Source: JAOUEA01 sp041287635
Lineage (GTDB): Bacteria > Actinomycetota > UBA4738 > HRBIN12
Length of the DNA stretch: 64,000 nucleotides
NCBI GenBank assembly: GCA_041287635.1
Contig: JBGGNG010000047.1
Location: 5,050-69,049, forward strand
Reading direction: 5' to 3'
Numbering within the stretch: position 1 is the first letter of the stretch; each line of letters begins with the position of its first letter. A program made the position numbers and the translations under genes. Shown here in pieces: positions 41,120 through 50,535 of this stretch. The notes below the pieces were generated by a model. That model was given only the letters and a program-made list of their open reading frames with translations. It was not told the origin of the DNA and did no database searches.

Positions 41120-42501
41120 GGGCCACCCACCGGCTCGATCGACGCGCCGAGACCAGCGAGCGTTCGCGTGAACCCCGGGAAGGACACCTCCGCGCTCTCC
41201 ATCCCCTCGACCTCGACGGAGCCCCGAGCCCTCAGCGCGGACACCGCGAACGCCATCGCCATGCGATGATCGCCATGAGCCCGTGCGCGACCGCCCGCCA
41301 GCCCCCCTCCCGCCACGATGAGGTCCTCGCCCTCGGACGCCGCGAGGCCACCGAGGTCGCGTATCCCACGGGCGATGCCCTCGAGACGATCGGACTCCTT
41401 CACCTTGAGCTCACCGGCGCCGAGGAAGCGCGACTCCGACCCAGCATGCGATGCGAGCAGCGCCAGCACGGGCACCTCGTCGATCACGAGGGGGAGCTCG
41501 TCGGCCTCGACCCTCACGGGACGGATGCCGGTGCCCACCAACACCTCGATGTCGCCGACGGGTTCACGCAGCTCCTCCCGTCGGATGGTCACGTCCGTAC
41601 GCACCCCCATGCGGGCCATCACATCGAGGAACCGGGTCCGTGTGGGGTTCAGTCCGACGTCGACGATCGTGAGCGCCGATCCCGTCGCGGCAGCGGCGGC
41701 GACGAGGAAGGCTGCCGACGACGGGTCGCCCGGCACCCTCGCCGAGAACCCCTCATGTTGGAACCGTCGGACGGCGACACCCTTACCGGTCTCGATCGGG
41801 GCCCCGAGCGCGAGCAGAGCTCGTTCCGTGTGATCACGGGTCTGTGCAGGCTCGTGCACGACCGTTCGCCCGTCGGCGTCGAGGCCGGCCAGCAACACGG
41901 CGCTCTTGACCTGGGCGCTGGGATGCGGCATCGCGAGCTCGATCCCCTGCAACGACCCGCCGAGCACCTCGACCGGCGCATGCCCGCTCGTGGTTTCGAT
42001 CTCGGCACCCATCGCCCGCAGCGGCACCGCAACCCGCTCCATCGGACGGCCGCTCAGGCTTGGATCGCCCAGGAGCTCGCAACGGAACCGCCCCGACGCC
42101 ACGAGGCCCATCAACAGCCGCATGGCCGTCCCGGAGTTGCCGCAATCCAGCGCGGTCGCCGGCTCGACCAGTCCGGCGCGCCCCTCACCCTCGACCTCAA
42201 GTGGCGCCGATCGACCCGACACGGCCTCACTCTCGACCCTCACGTTCCACGTGGAACCGTGACCCTCGGCGGAGCCCGGATCGTTCGTGGCCCACGCGTG
42301 GAGTGAAGGTCGAGCCTTGCCCGTGATCAGGGCTAGGCACGAAGCGGTCGAGCGAACGTCGAGTGAAGTGGGAACCTCAAGCAGACTGCTAGGTCCGCGC
42401 CCGGTCGCTGCCAGGATCAGCCATCGGTGCGCGATCGACTTGTCGCCGGGAACTTGCGTGATCCCCCGGAGGGAGGCACCCGGCTCGACCCGAACCCGCA
42501 T
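41116..42501 (-). CDS. aroA: 3-phosphoshikimate 1-carboxyvinyltransferase (EPSP synthase)
   Basis: The 461-residue enzyme has the PGDKSIAHRWL start motif, DCGNSGTAMRLLMGL and the KESDRLEGIARG segment of EPSP synthases. It joins PEP and shikimate-3-phosphate in the chorismate pathway. The ATG at 42501 is used because it lies close to the PGDKS motif and 10 bp after the tyrA stop; the frame is open for another 37 codons upstream. It overlaps cmk by 4 bp. Confidence 0.94.
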   Translation of the reverse strand: MRVRVEPGASLRGITQVPGDKSIAHRWLILAATGRGPSSLLEVPTSLDVRSTASCLALITGKARPSLHAWATNDPGSAEGHGSTWNVRVESEAVSGRSAPLEVEGEGRAGLVEPATALDCGNSGTAMRLLMGLVASGRFRCELLGDPSLSGRPMERVAVPLRAMGAEIETTSGHAPVEVLGGSLQGIELAMPHPSAQVKSAVLLAGLDADGRTVVHEPAQTRDHTERALLALGAPIETGKGVAVRRFQHEGFSARVPGDPSSAAFLVAAAAATGSALTIVDVGLNPTRTRFLDVMARMGVRTDVTIRREELREPVGDIEVLVGTGIRPVRVEADELPLVIDEVPVLALLASHAGSESRFLGAGELKVKESDRLEGIARGIRDLGGLAASEGEDLIVAGGGLAGGRARAHGDHRMAMAFAVSALRARGSVEVEGMESAEVSFPGFTRTLAGLGASIEPVGGP

Positions 42502-42511
42502 CGACGGATCC

Positions 42512-43609
42512 TCAGGCGAGCCTGATCGGGTCGAGGCCGACGTTGTCGAGCACATGACTCGCGCGATCGACCGCGTCGGCCGCCACCGTGAGGTGCACCG
42601 TGCCCCGGCCACCCTCGGGCGAGTGCACGATCTGGAGATCCTCGATGTTCACCTCGCCACCGCCCAACACGGCGGTCAGGTCGGCGAGCGCGCCCGGCCG
42701 ATCCGGCACCTCGATCTGCAGCACGGCGACCCCCGCCCGCACGGTGGGCTTCGTGGCGAGCCGCAGTCGCGCGCGCTTGGCCTCGCCGAACGTCTCCTCG
42801 ACGTCACCGCCGCGGCCCCCCACGATCTCGTCGCGTAGGCGCACGAGACGCTCGATGTACAGATCGATCGCTTCCCCGATCGCGCCCTGGTTCGCGAGCA
42901 GGATGTCGCTCCACAGGGCCGGATTCGATGCCGCGAGGCGGGTCAGGTCGCGGAACCCACCGGCCGCGAGCAGCAGGATCTCCGGTTCCCCCGCTTCCTC
43001 GGTCGCCGCCAGGCTCATCAGTGCGGTCGACGCGACCTGTGGCAGGTGGCTCACGAAGGCCACCAGGCGATCGTGTCGCTCGGGGTCGAGGCGGACCGGC
43101 CTGGCTCCCAACGAGGCGGTCCACGCCTCCAGCGCGTCGACCGCTTCGGGGTCGCTCGCCTCGTGGGGGGTGATCGCCCAGACGATGGCGTCCAAGACCG
43201 AGGCCGAGGCGTGTTCGGGTCCCGAGCGTTCGCTCCCCCCCATCGGATGCCCCGGGACGAAGCGACGAAGGGAGTCCTCGGGCGCCTCGGCGACGACATC
43301 GCGCACGAGCGCCGTCTTCACGCTGCCGACGTCGGTCACGATCGCGTCGGGGGCTGCCTCGAGGCACGCTGCGACGAGGGAGGCGACTGTGGGGATCGGG
43401 GTCGCGACGACGACGATCCAGGCCTCGGCGACCGCATCCTCGACCGACCCGGCGGCCCGGAACTTCGCGAGCGCGGCGGCCCGTGCGGTCACGGACGCGT
43501 CGGCGTCCCACCCGGTGACCACCGCACCGGCGCGAGCGGCGGCGAGGGCGACCGACGTGCCGATCAGCCCCGTGCCGACGACGGCGACCCGATCACCCGA
43601 GGTCATCAC
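42512..43609 (-). CDS. tyrA: Prephenate dehydrogenase with C-terminal ACT domain
   Basis: The 365-residue protein has an NAD-binding Rossmann start (VAVVGTGLIGTSVALA), the catalytic region with PGHPMGGSERSG, and a C-terminal ACT-like domain (VLQIEVPDRPGALADLTAVL) for feedback by tyrosine. It converts prephenate to 4-hydroxyphenylpyruvate. It overlaps the chorismate mutase gene by 17 bp, so chorismate mutase and prephenate dehydrogenase are made together. Confidence 0.93.
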   Translation of the reverse strand: MMTSGDRVAVVGTGLIGTSVALAAARAGAVVTGWDADASVTARAAALAKFRAAGSVEDAVAEAWIVVVATPIPTVASLVAACLEAAPDAIVTDVGSVKTALVRDVVAEAPEDSLRRFVPGHPMGGSERSGPEHASASVLDAIVWAITPHEASDPEAVDALEAWTASLGARPVRLDPERHDRLVAFVSHLPQVASTALMSLAATEEAGEPEILLLAAGGFRDLTRLAASNPALWSDILLANQGAIGEAIDLYIERLVRLRDEIVGGRGGDVEETFGEAKRARLRLATKPTVRAGVAVLQIEVPDRPGALADLTAVLGGGEVNIEDLQIVHSPEGGRGTVHLTVAADAVDRASHVLDNVGLDPIRLA

Positions 43610-43952
43610 GCAGCGACTCGGCCCCGTCGAGGTAGACCGGACGCACCTCGGCCGGCGACCGCTCCGTGTGCAGGTGCATCAGCACGCGCACCACGAGCGG
43701 CATCGATCCGACCACGGGGATCTCGCGCGCGCACATCAACGGAACCGCCCCCAGCCCCATACGGCGCACGGCCTCGGCCGGGAAAACCGAGGCGATGTCG
43801 TCGGTCACCGTGAACAGCATGCTGATCAGGTCGTCACCTGCCGCCGTGTTGGCTTCCAGCAGCGCCCGCACGAGGCGCTCGGTGGCATCCAGCACGCATG
43901 ACGGCGAATCCTCGGTCACCTTGATGGCCCCGCGGACCGCACGCACCGTCAT
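43593..43952 (-). CDS. aroH: Chorismate mutase, AroH type
   Basis: The 119-residue protein is the beta-barrel (AroH) kind: VRAVRGAIKV at the N-terminus, LISMLFTVTDDI, and the CAREIPVVGSMPLVVRV active-site stretch. It turns chorismate into prephenate, the substrate of TyrA. The ATG at 43952 has GAGAGG upstream; an upstream start at 43997 is less likely. Confidence 0.93.
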   Translation of the reverse strand: MTVRAVRGAIKVTEDSPSCVLDATERLVRALLEANTAAGDDLISMLFTVTDDIASVFPAEAVRRMGLGAVPLMCAREIPVVGSMPLVVRVLMHLHTERSPAEVRPVYLDGAESLRDDLG

Positions 43953-44000
43953 CGTGTGTCGCCTCTCGCCCGAGCCCGCCGGTCGGCGGACGTCCACAGG

Positions 44001-44723
44001 CTACCGCCCGGCGACGGCGGCGAGCGCCTGGACCTCGCCACGGTCGAGCGGTCGCAACGCACCCGGCTCGAGGCCGTCGAGCCGTATCGGACCGACGCGC
44101 AGGCGCACGAGCCGCGTGACCGGGAGCCCGACGGCAGCGAGCAGACGACGCACCTCGCGCTTGCGTCCCTCGGTCATCACGAGCCGGACCGCGCCGCGAC
44201 CCTTCGAGGTCGCGACGATGCGGGCGCGCACGGCGCGGGCGAGCCCGTCGTCGAGCTCGACGCCCGATCGCACGCGGGCGAGCTGCTTGGCGGTCGGCGC
44301 TCCCTCGACCTCGGCCAGGTACTCCTTCTCCACGCCGTGGCTCGGATGCATCAGCCGGTTCGCGAGATCGCCGTCGTTCGTGAGCAGCAGCAGGCCCTCG
44401 GAGTCGCGGTCGAGGCGACCGACCGGGAACACCCTCGGACCTTCGGAGGGCAGGTAGGCCCGGATGTCGGGGCGCCCCTGCGGATCGCGCATCGTGGTCA
44501 CGACCCCCGGAGGCTTGTGCAGGGCGAAGTAGCGAACGTTGGGGTCGAGGTTGACCTCGACGTCGTCGACCCGCACCCCCGCGGAGTCCGGCTCGACCTT
44601 GTCGCCCAGGGTGGCGACCAGACCGTCGACCGTCACCCTCCCCTCGATGATCAGCTGCTCACACGCTCGGCGCGACCCGAACCCGGCACGCGCCAGCGCT
44701 CGCTGCAGTCGTTCCTCGGCCAT
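44001..44723 (-). CDS. 23S rRNA pseudouridine synthase, RluB/RsuA family
   Basis: The 240-residue protein has an N-terminal S4 RNA-binding domain (RLQRALARAGFGSRRACEQLI) and a pseudouridine synthase domain with the catalytic Asp in VGRLDRDSEGLLLLTNDG. The neighbour order scpA-scpB-this gene is the same as in mycobacteria (Rv1709-Rv1711). The gene lies 3 bp after scpB. Confidence 0.94.
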   Translation of the reverse strand: MAEERLQRALARAGFGSRRACEQLIIEGRVTVDGLVATLGDKVEPDSAGVRVDDVEVNLDPNVRYFALHKPPGVVTTMRDPQGRPDIRAYLPSEGPRVFPVGRLDRDSEGLLLLTNDGDLANRLMHPSHGVEKEYLAEVEGAPTAKQLARVRSGVELDDGLARAVRARIVATSKGRGAVRLVMTEGRKREVRRLLAAVGLPVTRLVRLRVGPIRLDGLEPGALRPLDRGEVQALAAVAGR

Positions 44724-44726
44724 CGC

Positions 44727-45386
44727 TCAGCCAGCAGGGAGTGGGCCAGGGGCCGCGTCGGAGCCCGCGCCGCCCTCGCTCGCCTCGTCGTCGGGCTCGG
44801 GCTCATCGGTCACCGCATCGGCGAGGGTGTCCTCCTCGGAGGAAGGGTCGAGCAGGGGCGCGAGCGAGGGAAGCGACGCGAGCGAGGGAAGGCCGAGGCG
44901 CTCCAGGAACCCCGGCGTCGTCGCGTAGAGCAGCGGTCGCCCCGGGGCCTCGTCACGCCCGGCTTCTTCGATCAGGCCGCGGTCGGCGAGCGCCCGCAGC
45001 ACGCCGTCGGAGTTCACCCCCCTGATGCCGCTCACCTGGTGACGGGTGACCGGCTGCTTGTACGCCACGATCGCCAGGGTCTCGAGCGCGGCCTTCGTGA
45101 GTCGTGCCTGGCGTGAGGAGAGCACGAACTGCTCGACCACCGGGGCCGAGTCGGGGTGCGTGTACAACCGCCACCCGCCGGCGACGTGACGCAGCACGAG
45201 GCCGGATCCTCGCTCCTCGAGGTCGCGCTGGAGCCGGTCGCACAGCGCCTCGGCCTCCCGGCGATCGACCTCGAGCGCCTGGGCGAGCACCGAGACCGTG
45301 AGCGGTTCGTCGGACACGAAGAACAGGGCCTCGAGGGCGCGGGTCTCATGACCCCGTGTCTCCTCTGCAGCGTCGCGATCGCTCAT
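44727..45386 (-). CDS. scpB: Segregation and condensation protein ScpB
   Basis: The 219-residue protein has two winged-helix domains (RALEALFFVSDEPLTVSVLAQ and LTKAALETLAIVAYKQPVTRHQVSGIRG) and an acidic Ala/Asp-rich tail. ScpB pairs with ScpA and SMC to form bacterial condensin. The ATG at 45386 lies 13 bp after scpA; a longer frame upstream would run into scpA. Confidence 0.95.
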   Translation of the reverse strand: MSDRDAAEETRGHETRALEALFFVSDEPLTVSVLAQALEVDRREAEALCDRLQRDLEERGSGLVLRHVAGGWRLYTHPDSAPVVEQFVLSSRQARLTKAALETLAIVAYKQPVTRHQVSGIRGVNSDGVLRALADRGLIEEAGRDEAPGRPLLYATTPGFLERLGLPSLASLPSLAPLLDPSSEEDTLADAVTDEPEPDDEASEGGAGSDAAPGPLPAG

Positions 45387-45399
45387 CGAACCCTCGACC

Positions 45400-46155
45400 T
45401 CAACCCGTCCACGCGACCTCGATTTCACCGAAGGTCTCGGCTTGTGCGAGCTCGACCTTTCCTTCACGGTACAGCTCGAGGATGGCCAGGAATCGCACCA
45501 CCACGTGGATCCGCTCGTCACAGTCGGCCACCAGGTCTCGGAACGTCGCCCCGCGTCCGATATCCGTGATCCGCTCCTCCAGTGTGGTCATCGCCTCAGC
45601 CACCGTGTATCGCACCGGCGTCACGTGGGAGAGATCGAGGGTCGGCGGTGGCCGGAGCAGCGCAGCCGCCATCGTCGCCAGTTGCTCCGGTCGAAGATGC
45701 GTCATCGGGTCGGGGTACAGGTGCGAGAACTCCGGTCCGGGTCCAACGTCGCGCGCGAAGTACCCGGCCTCGTCCTCGAGCCGGCGCGCGATCTCGAGGG
45801 CGACCTTGCGAAACGCGGCGAGCTCGAGCGATCGCGCGTAGGCGAGGTCGGGCGACCTGCCCAACAGATCCTCATCGTCGAGTTCCGTGTGCTTCGGGGT
45901 GAGACGCGACACCTTCAGCTCCAGCAGCACGGCGCAGATCGCGAGGAACCACGTGGCCTCCTCGAGGTTCCAGCCGTCGGCGTCCTTCGTGTGTGCGAGG
46001 TAGCGATCGGTCACCGTGGCGACCGCGATGTCGCAGACGTCGACCTTCTGCTCGAGGATCAGCTCCGCGAGCAAGCGGAAAGGACCCGTGAAGACCGGCA
46101 GCTCGACGACGAACGAGGTCGACGTCGTGGGGGCCGGGGCGGCAGCATCGCTCAT
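45400..46155 (-). CDS. scpA: Segregation and condensation protein ScpA
   Basis: The 251-residue kleisin begins with FVVELPVFTGPFRLLAELILEQKVDVCDI, the ScpA signature, and has ICAVLLELKVSRLTP and a winged-helix C-terminus. It links SMC and ScpB. The ATG at 46155 is used; trpS ends 19 bp upstream on the same strand. A ParA/Soj gene, which precedes scpA in mycobacteria, is absent here. Confidence 0.94.
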   Translation of the reverse strand: MSDAAAPAPTTSTSFVVELPVFTGPFRLLAELILEQKVDVCDIAVATVTDRYLAHTKDADGWNLEEATWFLAICAVLLELKVSRLTPKHTELDDEDLLGRSPDLAYARSLELAAFRKVALEIARRLEDEAGYFARDVGPGPEFSHLYPDPMTHLRPEQLATMAAALLRPPPTLDLSHVTPVRYTVAEAMTTLEERITDIGRGATFRDLVADCDERIHVVVRFLAILELYREGKVELAQAETFGEIEVAWTG

Positions 46156-46174
46156 CGCATCTTCCTCGGATCGT

Positions 46175-47251
46175 TCACGATAGATGCATCGCCTCTCGCA
46201 CCGACGCGAGCGTCTCACGCACGACCGGGCGCACCTGCTCGGCGCCTTCGGCGAGCACCCGCTCGACGAGGCCGGGCTCGGCAGCGAGCTCGGAGCGGCG
46301 TTCCCGATAGGGCCGGAAGAACTCGATCAGGTGGTCGGCCAAGATCGTCTTGCAGTCGACGCACCCGAGCTCGCCCGAGCGGCACCCCGCTTCGATCTCG
46401 TCGATCCGTTCGGACGAGAACTTCCGCTGCAGCGCGAAGATCGGGCAGATCTCGGGGCGCCCCGGATCCCCGCGACGCACCTTCTTGGGATCGGTGATGA
46501 ACGAGCGCACGCTCGCCCGGATCGCGTCCTCCTCGTCGCGCACCCAGATCGCGTTGTCGAGTGACTTCGACATCTTCCGCCCGTCCGAACCAGGGATCAG
46601 CGGCGTCTCGGACAGCAGCGGCTGTGGCTCGACGAGCACCTCGCCGTAGAGGCGGTTGAAGCGGCGCACGATCTCCCGACTGACCTCAAGGTGGGCGACC
46701 TGGTCCTCCCCCACCGGCACGAGGGCTCCTCGCACGATCGCGATGTCGGCCGTCTGCAGCACCGGATAGCCGAGCAGTCCGTAGTTCGCGACGTCGCGCT
46801 CGGCCATGTCGCGCAGACGCTCCTTGAACGACGGCACGCGCTCGAGCCAGCCGAGCGGCGTGATCGTGCCGAGCAGCAGCGCCAGCTCTGCGACCTCGGG
46901 GAGGTCGGATTGACGGTAGACCGTCGCTCGTTCCGGATCGATGCCGGCCGCGAGCCAGTCGAGCGCGAGCTCGTGCACGAACCCCGGCAGCTCGTCGGTG
47001 CGGTCGTAGTGGGTGTTCAGCATGTGCCAGTCGGCGAGGAAGAAGAAGCACTCGCGCGACGGGTCGGACTGCAGGGCGAGCATGTTCTCGATGTTCCCGG
47101 CCCAGTGCCCGACGTGGAGCGGTCCGGTTGGCCGATAGCCGGTGAGCACGCGCGAGCGCGTGGGGGGCTGCGTCGAGGTGGCGACGGGCTGGTCGATGCG
47201 GGGGATGATAGCGCGGGCATGCCCCCGAACCGTCGAGGTGCTGCGGAGCAC
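46175..47251 (-). CDS. trpS: Tryptophanyl-tRNA synthetase
   Basis: The 358-residue class I synthetase has the HIGH-type PLHVGHWAG motif and the KMSKS loop (GSDGRKMSKSLDN). It charges tRNA-Trp. The GTG at 47251 gives about 35 residues before the catalytic core; a GTG nearer to VLTGYRPTG is also possible, so the exact start is uncertain. It lies 12 bp after the M50-like gene. Confidence 0.94.
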   Translation of the reverse strand: MLRSTSTVRGHARAIIPRIDQPVATSTQPPTRSRVLTGYRPTGPLHVGHWAGNIENMLALQSDPSRECFFFLADWHMLNTHYDRTDELPGFVHELALDWLAAGIDPERATVYRQSDLPEVAELALLLGTITPLGWLERVPSFKERLRDMAERDVANYGLLGYPVLQTADIAIVRGALVPVGEDQVAHLEVSREIVRRFNRLYGEVLVEPQPLLSETPLIPGSDGRKMSKSLDNAIWVRDEEDAIRASVRSFITDPKKVRRGDPGRPEICPIFALQRKFSSERIDEIEAGCRSGELGCVDCKTILADHLIEFFRPYRERRSELAAEPGLVERVLAEGAEQVRPVVRETLASVREAMHLS

Positions 47252-47263
47252 GTCGTCGGGCCG

Positions 47264-47935
47264 TCAGCCGAGTTGCATGACCGCCCGGCAGGTGAGATCG
47301 GTCGCCGCGTCACAGATCGCGCTCGTGATCGTCGTGAGGAACCCGAGCACGAGCGTGGAGAAGACGAACAGGGTGACCAGCACGAACAGCGGGAGGTACT
47401 TGTCGGCATTGCGGTACACCTCGCGCGCCTGCGGCGGCAGGAGCAGCCCCACGATGCGGGCGCCGTCGAGGCCCGGGATCGGCAGCAGGTGGAACACGAG
47501 CAGGGCGGCGTTCGTGAACGCGAAGACCACCAGCGCGCGGGCGAACTCGAGCGGCAATCCGCCGACGCGGACCGCGAGGCCCGCGAGGACCGTCAGCGCC
47601 AGATTCGCGACCGGTCCCGCGAGCGACACGAAGACCTGATCACGGGTCCGCCGCAGGTAGCTCGGGTCGACGGGCGCCGGCTTGCCGTACGCCGCGGGGA
47701 TCACGAGCACCTGAACGGTCCAGAGCACCGCGATCAACGAGGGGACGAGCCCGCTTCCGAACGGCTCGAACCACGCCTTCGGGTTGAGGGTCAGGCGGCC
47801 CCAGAGGCGTGGCGTGGGATCGTGCAGCGTCGCCGCGGTGAGCGCCCTGGCGTACTCGCGTACGGACATGCCGATCGCGAGGGAGACCAGCATGAACACC
47901 GCGAGGCGGATGCCGAGAGCGGTGAAGTTGCCCAT
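47264..47935 (-). CDS. M50-like membrane protein with lost zinc motif
   Basis: The 223-residue protein has several hydrophobic segments and the layout of site-2 proteases: a first-helix motif, GRLTLNPKAWFEPFG, and LPIPGLDGARI as the second metal motif. The HExxH motif is VREYARA here (Arg26, Glu27, Arg30), so both zinc histidines are Arg; the Asn of the NxxPxxxLDG motif is His, while the Asp is kept. It is probably an inactive homologue, or was changed for a non-proteolytic role. It lies between deoA and trpS on the minus strand. Confidence 0.8.
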   Translation of the reverse strand: MGNFTALGIRLAVFMLVSLAIGMSVREYARALTAATLHDPTPRLWGRLTLNPKAWFEPFGSGLVPSLIAVLWTVQVLVIPAAYGKPAPVDPSYLRRTRDQVFVSLAGPVANLALTVLAGLAVRVGGLPLEFARALVVFAFTNAALLVFHLLPIPGLDGARIVGLLLPPQAREVYRNADKYLPLFVLVTLFVFSTLVLGFLTTITSAICDAATDLTCRAVMQLG

Positions 47936-47947
47936 GTCGTCGTCTCC

Positions 47948-49261
47948 TTACTCGAGCCAGGTATGCACCAGCGGCGGCGGCTGCACCGTGCCCTCGCGCA
48001 TCACGAGCGCGTCGAGGACACGCCGAGCAGCCTCGCGCGCGTCGTCGTCGTCGCGCGCATGCACCTCACCGATCGGCTCTCCGACATCGAGACGATCGCC
48101 GATCTTGCAGCGCACCACGATACCCACGGACGGGTCGATCGGGTCGCCCTTGTGCATGCGTCCGGCTCCCAGCGCCCCGCTCGCCAGGCCGATGTCCTCG
48201 GTCGCCATCCGGGCGAGCGTGCCGGCGCGGTCGGCCTCGATCGACATCACGACCGGCGCCCGAGGCAGCACGCCGACGGGGTCGTCGACCACCCGCGGAT
48301 CGCCTCCCTGCGCCTCGATCATGGCCCGGAAGCGCTCGAGCGCCGAACCGTCGTCGAGGGCTCGCTCCGCCTCCCTCGCCGCGGCGTCGAGATCGCGACC
48401 GGAGGTCACCGAGAGGCCTCGCGCCGCAAACGCCACCGCGAGCTCACGCAGACGGCCTCGATGCACTCCCGTCAACACCTCGACCGCCTCCACGACGTCG
48501 AGCGCGTTCCCGACGGCGTCCCCGAGGGGCTGCTCCATGTCGGTGACCGCGACCCGAGCCTGCCGCCCCCACCCACGTGAAAGCCCCAGGCACGCCTCGG
48601 CGAGCGCCTCGGCGTCCTCCGGCGACTTCATGAACGCGCCCGCGCCCGCCTTCACGTCGAGCAGGATCAGGTCGGTCTCCACGGCCAGCTTCTTCGACAT
48701 CACGCTCGCCGCGATCAGCGGGATCGACGGCACGGTGGCCGTGGCATCGCGCAGCGCGTACAGCCTGCCGTCGGCCGGCACGAGCCGCGGAGACTGGGCC
48801 GCCACGGCGCACCCGACCTCGCGCACCTGGCGGGTCATCGCCTCCGGCTCGAGGTCGGTGCGCAGCCCCGGGATCGACTCCAGCTTGTCCAGCGTGCCAC
48901 CTGTGTGTCCGAGCCCTCGGCCCGAGAGCTTGGCGACCGCCAGGCCGAGGGCCGCCGCGAGCGGAGCGAAGACGAGGGTCACCCCATCGGCGACACCGCC
49001 GGTCGAATGCTTGTCCACGGTCGGGCGATCGAGGCCGACGAAGCGCACGGTGTCACCCGAGGCGATGAGCGCCCGGGTCAGGGCGAGCGTCTCCGCCCCG
49101 TCCATGCCGCGCAGCAAGCACGCCATCAGGAAGGCCGATGCCAGCGCATCCTCGATCTCTCCCCGTGTGTAACCCTCGATGAACGCCTCGACCTCCTCGG
49201 CAGCAAGGGTGTGCCCGTCTCGCTTCGAGGCGACGATCTGTCGAGGATCGCTCACGGTCAC
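47948..49261 (-). CDS. deoA: Thymidine/pyrimidine-nucleoside phosphorylase
   Basis: The 437-residue enzyme has the phosphorylase signature SGRGLGHTGGTLDKLE, the phosphate-site KHSTGGV and the KAGAGAFMKSP segment. It splits thymidine or uridine into base and (deoxy)ribose-1-phosphate. GTG codons at 49261 and 49255 are both possible. The phosphopentomutase gene upstream would act on its sugar product. Confidence 0.94.
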   Translation of the reverse strand: MTVSDPRQIVASKRDGHTLAAEEVEAFIEGYTRGEIEDALASAFLMACLLRGMDGAETLALTRALIASGDTVRFVGLDRPTVDKHSTGGVADGVTLVFAPLAAALGLAVAKLSGRGLGHTGGTLDKLESIPGLRTDLEPEAMTRQVREVGCAVAAQSPRLVPADGRLYALRDATATVPSIPLIAASVMSKKLAVETDLILLDVKAGAGAFMKSPEDAEALAEACLGLSRGWGRQARVAVTDMEQPLGDAVGNALDVVEAVEVLTGVHRGRLRELAVAFAARGLSVTSGRDLDAAAREAERALDDGSALERFRAMIEAQGGDPRVVDDPVGVLPRAPVVMSIEADRAGTLARMATEDIGLASGALGAGRMHKGDPIDPSVGIVVRCKIGDRLDVGEPIGEVHARDDDDAREAARRVLDALVMREGTVQPPPLVHTWLE

Positions 49262-49297
49262 GGGGTTCCTACACCTCCCCTGCAGTAGCTCTCGAGC

Positions 49298-50497
49298 TCA
49301 CCCTCCACTTGACATCACTTCCGACTGAGAGCTGAACCCCAATCGATCCATGAAGCTGGATCCGACCAGACCCTCGACCTGCACTCCGAGGAGAGATGCG
49401 ACGGTGACGCCGAGATCGCCGAAGCCGTCGCGGATGCCGATCTCGTACGGACCCGCGGCCAGACCCGCGGCGAGCAAGGGGGTCCGTTCCCGGGAATGGT
49501 CGGTCGGTGGTGTCGTGGGGTCGCAGCCGTGGTCACCCGTGATCAGCATCACGCCGCCGTACAGCGCCTCGATGAGTTCGGGGACCCGACGGTCGAACGC
49601 CTCAATCGCCGCGGCATACCCGACCGGATCGTTCCGGTGGCCGTACTTCGAATCGAAGTCCACGAGGTTCGTGAACACGAACGCCGGCCCGGGGCGCTGC
49701 AGGTACTCGACGGTGAGGTCTACGCCGTGATCGTTCGAGTCCGAGTACCGCGCCTCGGTGATGCCATGACGGTCGAAGATGTCCTGGATCTTGCCGACGC
49801 CGTAGACGGGTACAGTCGCCGACTGGAGCGCGTCGAGCACGGTGGGACCGGGCGGCGGCACGGAGAGGTCGCGTCGCTCGGGGCTGCGGACGAACGCCCC
49901 CGGTTCACCCTCGAACGGCCGAGCGATGACCCGGCCGACGCGATGCGGGGGCACCAGCAACTCTCTCGCGACGCGGCACCACTCGTAGAGACGATCGAGG
50001 GGCACCACGGCCTTGTGGCACGCGATCTGGAAGACGGAATCGCCGCTCGTGTACACGATCGGGTCGCCGGTGGCCAGATGCGCCTCGCCGAGCCTGGCGA
50101 TGATCTCCGTACCCGAGGCAGGCTCGTTACCCAGGATCTGATGGCCGATCGCTCGCTCGAACGGCTCCACGATGTCGGCGGGGAACCCGTCGGGGTACAG
50201 GGGAAAGGGTTCGTCGAGCCGGATCCCCATCATCTCCCAGTGCCCGGTCGTCGTGTCCTTGCCGGCCGAGCGTTCGACGGCCCATCCATGACCCGTACTT
50301 GTCCCGGCGCGTGGCTCGATCCCTTCGATGCTAGTGAGCAGGCCGAGGCCGAGCGACTCGAGGGCCGGCGCGTGGATGCCACCGACCGCGCGCGAGGTGT
50401 TCCCGAGGGTATCGGAGCCCTCGTCGCCGTAGGCAGCCGCGTCGGGCGCCCCGCCGACCCCCCAGGAGTCGCACACGAGGACCAACACCCTCGGCAC
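49298..50497 (-). CDS. deoB: Phosphopentomutase
   Basis: The 399-residue metalloenzyme of the alkaline-phosphatase superfamily has VLVCDSWGVGGAPDAAAYGD at the N-terminus, GKDTTTGHWEMMG with the catalytic Thr, and ITGDHGCDPTTP and HSRERTPLL metal sites. It converts (deoxy)ribose-1-phosphate into the 5-phosphate. The GTG at 50497 is preferred because it begins the conserved core and has GGGAG upstream; a longer start would overlap the DksA-type gene. Confidence 0.93.
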   Translation of the reverse strand: MPRVLVLVCDSWGVGGAPDAAAYGDEGSDTLGNTSRAVGGIHAPALESLGLGLLTSIEGIEPRAGTSTGHGWAVERSAGKDTTTGHWEMMGIRLDEPFPLYPDGFPADIVEPFERAIGHQILGNEPASGTEIIARLGEAHLATGDPIVYTSGDSVFQIACHKAVVPLDRLYEWCRVARELLVPPHRVGRVIARPFEGEPGAFVRSPERRDLSVPPPGPTVLDALQSATVPVYGVGKIQDIFDRHGITEARYSDSNDHGVDLTVEYLQRPGPAFVFTNLVDFDSKYGHRNDPVGYAAAIEAFDRRVPELIEALYGGVMLITGDHGCDPTTPPTDHSRERTPLLAAGLAAGPYEIGIRDGFGDLGVTVASLLGVQVEGLVGSSFMDRLGFSSQSEVMSSGG

Positions 50498-50535
50498 GAG
50501 CGCGATGCTCCCTCTCCCTTGGTCGCGCGGGCCGT

